A DNA stretch of 64,000 nt from Membranipora membranacea (taxonomy: Eukaryota; Bryozoa; Gymnolaemata; Cheilostomatida; Membraniporidae), in contig OU612069.1 of the NCBI GenBank assembly GCA_914767715.1, positions 20,333,387-20,397,386 on the forward strand. Direction: 5' to 3'. The translations under genes and the position numbers were made by a program. Position 1 is the stretch's first letter. The number at the start of each line of letters is the position of its first letter. Under the pieces are notes generated by a model. The model searched no databases and was not told where the DNA came from. It was given only the letters and a program-made list of their open reading frames with translations. Positions 13,001 to 25,000 of the stretch are shown piece by piece.

Positions 13001-16000
13001 ATGTATTGATTGAATCTGTGAACGCGTAAGTAGAACAAGCATCTGCAGATAATAATGTGTGCCAAGACAGAATGTACGGCTCATTGGATTAGCTCTCTCG
13101 GAGCCTCAAATATGGATGATAGAGCATTATTTTGATACTTTATTCCTTCTAAATCACTCCGCATGTTTTCTTCCTGCTGGTAGATTCAGTATTTAATTAA
13201 CTGCATTGAGAATCAGATGTAAAGAAGGACTTTGAATGGTATGTAGTTTTTAAGTTAGCTTTGTTGAGCATCTGCGCTAAATAGAAAATCATTGAACTTG
13301 CGGATCCTGTACTCCCCTTCGGTAGAACCTAGATCCGAACTGAGATTGTTACTTTGGCCCAAGAACCCAGCTGTTTTACTTTCCAAAGTTGCTGCCTCCC
13401 TTGATACTGCCTTTTATTGTATACACAAAAGCAAATATTTTTTATTCATAACTGAAATACATCAGTAACATCAAACAAAGTAAATAGAATATTCTGGCTC
13501 ACTCCCAGTTTCCACTCAGTCTGTTGGCACATCTTTGAGATCAGACAAGCAGAGGGACTGAAAAAAATACCACTGCATATCGGCTGGTTGATCTTCTTCC
13601 TAAAATTGAATCATTCACTCCATACACGCTCAATTATTATAGCTGTCAATGTATCTTGACACGCTGCACCTCTTATTCTGCCTGCTAAACGATCTCTGAT
13701 TATTTTGACATGCAAGTTACATGGTACAAATGCTCGATGTAAGACAACCGCACCCTTAGCAGTTGCAATGGTAATATTTGCTATGTCAATGCTGAATTCT
13801 TCCAAGTGTGATTGGCCGACTTCCAAAAAAGTTATTTTGTTATCCAAATTCTGATCGTTAGGTTGGTAATATGCAAAAAAACCCTAATATTTTCAAGATA
13901 TGTCCAATCAGGCAGGCAAAACGGCAGTTATTAAATGCTTTACCTTGGTCTAGATGGAGATTGAAGTACTTGACTGATATTCAGTGTTCTGTAATTCAAT
14001 ATTCTGACACAAGAGCCCTTTATACTAGACAATTTAGTAGCCAATACACCTATTTTGATACAACATCATGTTTCCTTTTTGATAATGTCACCAATTGTCT
14101 CATATGATGTTATTGCATGATGATTTGTTAGTTCTCCACATATATTATTTTGGATAAATTGAACATAAAATCTTCTAATCACTACAATTCCTCATAAGCG
14201 GATCATCCAACCACCAAAAAATCAGTCAACCAATCAAGCTCTTTTTTGGATTGATCCAAAATAAATGATCCCACTGTGGCTGACTTGCATGATTCAAGTA
14301 GGTAAACCCTTCATGCTCGCTTTTATTTCGGCTAATCATAGTCACTATTTTTTCCAAATGTTTCTCTCCTTCGCTTTTGCACAAATGTAATTACGCAGCT
14401 TCAATTTTTAAACACTCTTGAGCTGCCAAACTGGTGTTTAATGTACCAAAATACCCTGTTGGCAGAGCTGAAACTTTACCAAATATGAAAACCTTGTCAG
14501 ACTTTTGGGTTTCTGCCAGGTTTCAAAATAGGGTCAGACCTGTTGTCACTTCTGATAGGAACATATATACTCAAATGACCTAGTGCTAATATCCAAGACT
14601 GCTGAACAAGTGGACCCAGGTGCAATCCTGTGTGGGAGAGTTGATTAAAGCAACTAGTTTTACAACCGATGTGAATTACTAGGCACAAGTGAGCGCGTAT
14701 TAACTTAGGAATACTTGTAAAATCCCTACTCCCATTTAACCAGTAACTACAGGCAACAACTCAAAAAATCATCTAGAGTAGAATGTTTACAGAGTTGATG
14801 TCAGTGCATAAAACAGACACCAGCCTACAATTACAACTTTAGCTAGTATGTGATCACTCTACTTAATTGACTCCTGACTTGAAGACTCTTTAAGCCTAGA
14901 GTTTCATGTCAATAAAGGTATTCAAAGAGACCTGGTCCCCTCTAAACCATCAGTCTGATAATATCTGTGGTAACCAATATCTCTTCAGGTCAAACCGCAT
15001 TACTGAATTGTCCTTGAACAAAACAACTGTGTAATGCTTGAATATCTTTGATGTCAATAGCATGGTGATTATCTACTGACAGATTTCAGCATCCTTTCCA
15101 AACTATAAATACCACTGCTATTCGCAGCAGGCTGTCAAAAGAATTTTAGCAAAGTATTTTTGGGTCTGGGGTTGGCAAAAAAAATCTGGGGTAGAAAAGA
15201 TCTTGTGTTGAGCTCATTGATCTGCGGTTGAATTCCAACTTTTCGAAAAAAGAAGATATGACCATGTCCTTTGAATAACCAACTCTTCTTCATTCCTCAT
15301 ACAAACACCAGCTTGGCATAGTAGTGTGCCTGCAAATTTCCAATAACTCATGGGAGATCTATTCAATCCCCGAAAATCTGGAGTTGTCTATTCACCCCCC
15401 GATAGGCCGGAGGGTCGGGGGTACTCCCTACGCCCCTGAGTCGGAAATGACACGATTAGTTTTTCATTTGCACTATCTCTTCTAATAAAGAAATTTTCTA
15501 CAAGTTTGTTTTGTTTTCTTTCTACAATGATGATCGCAAGCAGCTAGAAAAGTTCCTTTACATGTCCAGTCTGACTTTTAGAATATCCTGTCATAACCAT
15601 GCTTGCAATGAGAGCACCCTCATAATTGGTTGTTGTTGCCGCGGTGGCTGTGGCAAACAGTTCTAATAAAAATGGTAATGGAAACAGCAATGAAGAGAGT
15701 TCATTGGAAACAGGAAACAGCGGTAGCGGCTTAAATAGAAATGGCAATGGAAACAACCATCGAGACTAGAATAAAATTGAAGAGGCAAGGATAACAATGA
15801 CTCTGATATGCTAACGTTATGGCTACACATAATCAATATAACTTGATTACTACAAATGAAGAAGGATGCAGTCTCCTTGACTTGTAGTTATCTCACACTA
15901 AGTTGACTACTAGTTGACTCAAAATTATCCTTTACATTGTCTTTCAATAAGACAAAACTGCTCCCAAATTGCTAACTCAGAATGTTTACAGTTCCATTAA

Positions 16001-19000
16001 TGAGTGAGGGATTTCTGAGCAAGACCCAATTTTGGCTGTTTTTATTGCAATTTACCCCGGATTGGACTTAAATACAAGAAGGGGCAACTCCAAGTTATAG
16101 CAACAAAAAATACTAGAAGCAAACAAATCAAGATTGTAAATCAAATTGAGTGCAAATTTAAAGAACCAAAATAAGGATGGGGGAATGTGTTGAGATAAAT
16201 CTATACATTGAGCTGCTCTCTTAGACTGTTTCGCGGTGCTAGATCATTGCTTGATATCTACATCCACAACCAGGCCCTTACCTGCGCCCATGTCAACGCC
16301 CATGTCTATGTCAACACTCACATACACGCCCACGTACACGCCAATTTCTAAGTCCACACCCACGTCTACGCTCAGGTCCATGTCTATGTCTACTCTTACT
16401 TCCACGCCCACTCCAACGTCCCTGCCCGCATCCGTTCTCCAGCCAGCATAGACCACATAGATCAGAAAAGTCACATGTACACTATGCAGTATGTACGCAG
16501 ACTGAATCAACCCAATGTAAAACCTCCAATTAGAAAGGAGGCAGGGTGGCACTACCTCTTCTAAAAAGCTCAATAAAGTTGATTTAAAACACTACAACTG
16601 TTCAATCCACTATAGAATGAACTCATTTGGGATTTCCAACTGTTATTCGTATATACCCCTTAACTATTTAGAGGTGGGAAATTCGTCCCAGACTCCACAT
16701 GAGCAGTGGGTAGTACCATGCTTTTACTGTTACTGTTAGTACCCGCGACTTCAAGACTTCCTTCCTCCCTTCCCCTACCATTTATATCGATAGGGCCTCA
16801 CCATATTGGCTTGTTTTGCAGCACTAGCCTCTCTGCATGTTGTGTGCCAAGGTTGAAGTATATGAAACATTTGATTAGCTGACTAAGAGATGTCGCATTG
16901 ATTCATAGAGCACAATGTTTTGTTATTATCTCCCTTGTTATTGGTCAACAGTTTTATCTTGCCAATTTATATGACAATTAATGTAATTGATGTATATTTG
17001 TTTGTTATATTTGGTCAAAACTATTTATTGTTAGGCTGCAGCATACTCATTTTGCAGTTTTCATGTTTCTTAATGTAGCTAGGAGTTAGGCCACCTCGTG
17101 CAGACATAGGTTGGTAATTTAATACAGTACCATGTACTCCATTCTGCGCATGCTCAGCTCTGCAAAATTGAGCCTCGGAATTCCGAAGCCATCTGATTGG
17201 CTACCTGCTCTGGTGGCACACTCTCAAATGTGTGCGGAATTGTTAGAAAGAGTTATCTTCTATTGTCACTATTAGCTAAAGTTAACTGGCAATTCATGCA
17301 GGGGGTGTCCTATCTCCCCAGACCAAAATTGCAATTAGAATCCAGACTAAACTCATTGTTCTTGCACATGCGCAAATTCAAATCACGCATGATACATACT
17401 TAGCCTTACGACATTCTCTTTGTGGTAATGATAGCCTAGTTTATCAGTGATCTACATGCCCAGTCAGATCACGAGAGTCAGTATGCATGTACTCTTCAGC
17501 CCTTACTGCATTTTGGGTCTATGCAAAACAAATATCATTGCTTCTCGGCCTATTGGCTAAGATCAAAGTGTCACTGCCAATGGCTGATTAGTGCCAGTTT
17601 CAGCTTCTGTCAGCTTGCTACACACTTACCATTAGGAGGTCCACCATGGCCTCACCTCTAGGATGCATTCTAGTTTACTAGGATGTATCACACTCTCAGT
17701 ATGAGGACTCCGGGCAACTTGCCTCCCTCTTTAGGGGCAGCCCACCCACTGTTTTGTCATAAAAAAAAATCATTTCATTTTTTGTGAGCTCAGTCTATGT
17801 TGCACCGTCAAAGGCTGGCTGAGCTGTACATAATAAAATAATATACAGACTAATTTTGATCTTACTCCTGTACAGGGGGAGTCTGTCAATTTGCTGCTTG
17901 CAGCTGGATAGAGGTGATTCTAAAGGCTGACAAACTCGGATAATACTCATCTACGACCCATGGTTGTGATACAACCTTCGCGGATTTTCTTTATGAATAC
18001 GGGTCTACAAGTAAAGGCATCCTCAACTCTTCACAGAAATATCAACTTTGAGGGAGTTATGCTTTCACTTGGAATGGGGAGACAACTACGATTCATTTTG
18101 CAGATCAGAATGAAAATTATGGTTATACTGAATTTTATTGGTTAATAGATAAATATGACACCATTTGCTGAGTTTGTTTTTTATTATACTGATCTGATAT
18201 ACTATTTTGCAGTTGTAATCACTTATTAGAGAACTATCCTTGTAACTAAGAGCAATTCCGGGGCAACATTCAAGCACTGATCTAGGCTAATGAAAGTTCA
18301 ATTAGAAATCTGATTGAATGCTATCAGGGGATAGAGGGAACAGAAACGTTGTCAGGACATAATAAGCTGAATATTTAAATCTACGAGACACCCTTTTTTC
18401 ACACTGCCTTCATTTTTTCATGTGACCATTGCGAATGAAAGTCTAATAAGATCTATTTCTTTTACATTCTTGAGATTTTAGGGTTGGTTCACAGGTAGTA
18501 GCCATTGAGGCTTTTTTCTCCACTGACGCATGAGTGGTAATCTTCAATTTAGCCACAAACTAGATAAAGATGAATTCTTCCTTCTCATGAAAATCCCTTG
18601 ACTGACGTATCGAATCGGTGCTATTAAATTTTGACGTCTCAACCATTCTGTCCTTATAATATTGATTTACCTCAATGATATGATAAATCTACTCAAGGAA
18701 TTTTGGAATCATGGTCATGGTGAACCACATATGCAACAAGGCCCTATTGTAAATTATTTATTTATAATAATATTTCAGAACAGGTTATTTTATTTTAGTT
18801 TGAAGAAAGTTATACTCCCAACGAGCGAGGAGAGATAATCCTTAATAATACCCTCAAATCAGCTAAGAAAGTTGCACTAGATCTGACATAAATGGTATTT
18901 TGATATATTATAGTAATGTGTGACAGTCTAAGGCAAATAGAAATATCATCATAATTAATTATTACATAATTGTTTATAGGTCTAGTGTCTCTCAGGTCAA

Positions 19001-22000
19001 AGATTCATTGAGGACAGCTGATTGGTGTCTGTTCAGTTTGTGGCAGCTTGTTGCATTGCGCACTTGTAACTTTCTTAAGGGCTGCGCAAATCTTTTGTTT
19101 ATTGCGTAAAAGTAATAATTCTTCGACAACATATATCATGCATATCACTTAGATGCAGGCTGCCAGGGCAGTTATTCAAAGCTTTGAGCTACCTTACACA
19201 AACATACCCATACTTAGAATTATGTATACAGCCTCAATCAAAGATATGCACAAAACGCATCCCATAAGCAATTCAAAAGTGGGATGCAGTACTAGTATCT
19301 GCATATAAAAACTAGTTCTGTGACCTTAGACTGCACTTAGAATTTCCCATTGATGACAGACCACAATATAAAGGTTGTCTCCCTTGTCAGAGACTTCATG
19401 TTGAATTCTGCTGATCTATTTGGCAACTAATCGAATGTAATGTGATTTAATTTATTGTGTCTAGTGACAGACATATATGTTTATACATCAGTATAGTACT
19501 TGTACACATCCGATTTCTTTCTGCTTACTTCTAGTGTTGCCACTCAGGGTGCTAATATGTTGCTTACTATAAGCTTCACCATAAATATTTTCAATAACTT
19601 AATATCTCAAAATTAAAATAAACAATCAGTATCACTCATTTTTGTGAGCCAGTCTATGATGCATAGGCAGTGACTGGCTGTACCCAAAACAAATTTAATC
19701 CCATTGCCTGCGTTCCCTTCACTGGTCACGCCGGGCGTGACCAGTAGATCAGGAGCGACTCGGAACGCATGCAAATGGATAAAACTTGCTCTAGGCTGAC
19801 ACAATTAGAAATAACATTCATATAACCTGCTGCTGGATTAAAGGAAGATCCGATCTATTATATGCTACCAGATTTGACGATTCATACTCAAACTCTCAAG
19901 ATTAACTTACACAATATACATTTGCATTTTACATTTACCTAATCTAATTTGACGAAGCAGATCCTTGAATCTATGAGACACCCTCTTCTCTCACTACCTT
20001 CACTTTTATATGTAAGCGTTGCCAAATAAAATTTAAAAAGAAGAGCTATTTTTAACATTCCACAACATCTTAGTGTGGGTTTCACAGAAAGTCTCACCAA
20101 GTATGGCATTGTTATAGCTGTATGTTCACCATCAGTGAGCTCGCCACCAAATATTCTAACTCCAACACAGTGATATACGGGGATTTCAATGATTTCGACA
20201 CGAGCCAAAATAATTGGAAATAGTGACCATAGCTCCATCACTCTTTCATCAAACGTTGAACCCAAACAGAAGTATGTTACTTTGCGAAAAAGGGTGATTA
20301 CTGTGAATACAAGAATTGCAATCACAAAGTGTTTACATGAACAGAGCTGGGATGAAATAATCAGTGGGCCTGACCCTGATCGCAAAGCTGAGAAATTCGA
20401 AAACATTATGACGTCAATCATCGACACACATTACCCAATAAGATCACCACACACCCCAATTGGAAAAACATCCTATTACAACTCCACTAATAACAAAACT
20501 CAGAAGAGCGAAGAACAAGTTCTATAAGCGTGGGTGTGAATCCTGGAAGCATTACGCTGGTCAGTTGAAGGCTGAGTTGCAGAAGTTTCAGCAAATGCAG
20601 GCAGACAACAACATAAACAATCTATTGGCAGGTAGCAAGTGCTGGTGGAAGAATGTCCGGCCAGTAACGGGGGAGACTAAATCAACGAACCCTACAAGAT
20701 ACTTATTTCTAGACGATCAGTGGATGGAACCATCTTATTTTTGTTCTAAACTCAATAGTTACTACTTGTCTATTGCTGGCGATATAACGATTGAGTTGCC
20801 GGAAATTCCAGCATTGGAAAATCCCCCAGCCTATGTTCTTGATAAGCAGGGTGGTTACAAAATACTACAGGGCATCAATACGAACAAAGCAACTCACTCG
20901 GATGATTACCCAAGCTGATGGACAAAAAAAAATGATGACATGCTCTCAACACCAATAGCACATATAATGCAATCAATACTCAAGTCAGGCAAAGAAGCTG
21001 AGACCAAGCCGTTACCAAAAACATCTGATCCTAAAACCTGCAAAGACTATCAACCAATTTTGCTCTTATACCATCTTAGAATCACAGAGTTGCTCATAAA
21101 AAAAAAAACTAGCCAAATTCACACCTTGTGACATGCATCAATATGCATACACAAATGGAGTGGGTACAACTGATGCTCTAGTACAACTGTCAACAATTGC
21201 TTCTCAAGCTCCTGACAAGAAATCCACATATGAGGTCCAATGCCTTCTCATTGACTTTAGCAAGGAATTTGACCTCATGAAATCAGACATGCTGACCAAC
21301 AAACTCCTTGCCATGGCTGTACCATCGCCTCTAGTACGTCTTATAGCAGACTTCCTCTCGAAACGACAACAATGTATGAAATTTCAGGACTCTCAGTCTA
21401 GTATCACATCATCGATAACTGGCGTCCCACAGGGCACAACTCTAGGGCCAGCATTGTGGAATGTCTATGTTGCAGACCTATGCCATGACATCCAGTTATC
21501 AAATACGCAGATGACACCACAATCGACGATGTAGTGCCAAAATCAAAAGTGACAACAGTTGACAAATGTGGACGAAACAGAGACATAACCATTGCTGAAA
21601 ATAACATGCAAACAGCCGCTGATAACGCGGTACAGTGGTGTGACAACTCTAACCAAAAGATCAATGCAGCTAAAATACAGTATATGATGTTGACACTTCA
21701 ACTCAACACCACCATACCACCGCCTATTACCATCAAGGGTGAGCCTATTTCCCAAACCAAATCAGCAAAATTACTGGGAGTGACGATCGACGACCACCTC
21801 ACTTTTACGTCTCATACCAGATCTGTGATAAATAAGGCTAGATCAGCTGTAGACGGGCTGCTTACGCTCAAGCGCCACGGCGTACATACCCAATCGCTAG
21901 TCAAGTTCTATTAGGCTAGGATAATGCCTATTCTCACCTATGCTGCGCCTGCGTGGTACTGTTACCTACCGCAGTATGGGAAAGACCTCATGGGAAAGGC

Positions 22001-25000
22001 ATGTATGGGAAGGGCATCAAGTAGAAAGGGAAGGCCATAGAGGGAAGACCTTCCCTTTAGAAAGTAGAAAGGGAAGGCCATTTAGAAGTAGAAAGGGAAG
22101 GCCATACTGCGCTTCCCATACTGGGAAGAGCAGTATGGGAAAGGCATCAAACCTTGTATTTGAGACTTATTTCCCCCGAGATAGCTTCCTACACCAAGCG
22201 TCTCGATAAATCTAAGATCCGAAGAATAAATGACGTGTTGAGCAAATTATGCAGTGGCTATGTTTCTAAAGTACTGTCTAACGAGAACCACAGGCTCCAC
22301 CACCACATCCCACAAAAGCAATCCATCAACAGGCATAGTGCCAGGTCATCAGACAAGCCCATTTTAAACAGTAGATCAGCTCTCCTAAGCAAATCACTGT
22401 TTTAAAGCTACATGTAAATGCGATGAATTTTAGTTTTGTTTTTGGAAAGTCTGATCAGACGTTTTTCAACCTTTTTCTTGCAATCACCACTATTAGTAAA
22501 CTTTTAATTTCGATGACCAGGTTAGAACTTGCTTTAAGTGCCAATCCACAGCACATATTGCTAGGGACTGTCCTTTCAATTACTGTACAATTTGCCATCT
22601 GACTGGCCACAGTAACGAGGACTACGATAGGGTAAAAGTTTGTAGTATTTGCAAACAAAAAGGTCACAGCTATGACGCATGTGATCTTTTGGACAAAGAA
22701 AGTTCAGTCGCTCTAAAAAAATCATGGACTAAAAAAGAATCAAATAAACAAACGCTTCCGACCATAGGTCACATGACACCTTTAAACAGGAACTATTTCG
22801 ATTCTAACCCTAACTCCAAATCTAATGCTAACTCTAGTTCTAACTCACAACCAGTTGAGCCAAGGCCAGATTCACTACCCAAATCAAACGTATGGCCTAG
22901 CCCGGCAGCCGCCAGCTCCACCTCACAGTCAATTGAGTCCACCAAGGCAGCTGGGACAGAGGAAGTTGTCCTCTCTTCTCACGAATATCTCGAAAATGAT
23001 TATTTGCGGATTGATATATATATCAATAACATCACTAACACTGATGCCGAAAGGACATCCTCTGTTCTGGATGGGGAGGGGGTGAAGGGGGTCACGGAAC
23101 TAAAGAAAACGCCAAACGTGGCGACAGATGACTGATTTTTTTTCCCAGTCCATCCTCCACTTAAAAAACTCTTAAGAGCTCCCACTTTTCCTTCCGGAGT
23201 TTTCTCCTCATCCTTCTTTAAAGCTTTCATAACCTAAACAACTCCTTCTTCAATCCATCTATGGCCGAGGTACTTGGAATATCTTCTTTAAACGTCCGAG
23301 GCATAGCAGAATTTAAAAAAAGGCAAAAAGTAACTTCTATTCTCGAAACACTTAACTCTGATATATTTTTAATTCAAGGGACTCATTTAGAAACCTGTAG
23401 AGAATGGAAAAGTAAATCTTTTTTCTTTCTTATAATGTAACATATTATTATAGGGGAAAAAAATATGGGGCGCTTCACGCATCTGTAACCAAATGTGACG
23501 ATCAACGACACTGTATATGTTGTTTGGCAGACAGGGTACTTGCCATAGTATTAAATGTTGTTAATCTGGTGCAGAATTGACGAACAAATGAACACCAAAC
23601 CAATTGTTCTGGGCGAGGCACACATAGCAAGCTCAGAACAATTGTTTCGCCAAAAACTGCACCTTAGTTTATCAAGATATATTTCTTGAAGGCATCGGTT
23701 GACCACCTGCCAAAAGATCTTATTTTTGAGTCAGACCAGCCTTGAATGCTAGCCCAGGTTGTGCCCCTCCTCTTAGTGAGTGAGGAGTGACCCAGGCCTC
23801 TATTTTTTAATCCTTTAGGACCTCACTGAACTCTTTTCTGAACTCTGCTGTTGTGACTTCAAACAAAGGGCTGCTGCTGGAGGGTTTCAATTGTTTTAAA
23901 TAACTCTTAACAAGGCAAACCGGGCATGTCTCTCCCTCTATGGCTTTAATCATTATGCTTGCTGACTCTGCGGAATTCTTGAAAGAATTAAAGTGCGCTT
24001 CCATGGCACCCTTGCTAAAACACACATCGCCAACAGACATAATATGATGCCCTGCTGAGGATAAACAATACTCGCTAGGGTGTAAGAACCGATAAAAAGC
24101 ACAAGATACCATGGCAGAAAAGCGCCTCTCATCTAGACTCCCCAAGACCAGCTTTGTTTTAATTGATCAGGGTGTGTAACCAAGGGGTAACTGATCATGA
24201 GTTATCGCCTGTGTTTTCTTTTGAGTTCTACCCTGTGAGGTTAATATACCCCTCAATATTAACTTTAGTTTAGGAGTATCAAAGGTAATCCCACTGTTCT
24301 TTTTTACACAATGGAATTTCACTGCTGACACATGCGACAGGATTGTACCGTGTTTCTTTCCGTCTTGGGCTAGGTTTGTGACCAACAACTCCAGTGACGA
24401 AGTAGACAATTATTTGAGCTTGTGCTCAGAGCAGAGCATTTTGTATTGGTTGTTAAATTCATCACAGGACTTCTTTAAGCTCTCGAACAAAGACTTGTCT
24501 AAGAAACCCCTCTCCTTAGCTTTCAGACCTGAAATAATTAGTGCAGTGAATCCTTTATGTATCATGCGTATGTACCTATATTTCTATAACAAATATTGCA
24601 TAATAATAATTAATGTCACATGTATGCTTTGACTTTCTCACCCCCCCCCCCTGCGCTTCACGTCCTGAGCCTTAAAGTGCAACTATATACAAAATCAACT
24701 AGCTGATAAAATAGATTGCATATACGCTAATTGTTATAGATCGTTGAAGATATCTGAGATAAATCATAAATAAGGAAAAAGCTAAATACGTTTTAATGAA
24801 AAGGATATTTGGTTCGTTGTATTAATAAAGATACCAGTTAATCTTTTCAGGTCTGTCCAATCCAGGGATGGGATGCCTTACCCAATAGCATCTTTTTCTT
24901 TGCCCAATAGTCCAATGGTTGACTGAATAACACATTTACTACAGCTTTATCTAACTTCTGCTAACTAGACAGACAATTAAACTTGCTCTCTGCAACAAAT

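Noticed and set aside
16244-16573. 109-codon minus-strand frame
   Set aside because: Mostly the antisense of the hexamer minisatellite.
17537-17766. Functional U2 snRNA gene
   Set aside because: Only the first 32 or so bases match U2; the branch-site complement and an Sm site are absent and the body is unrelated.
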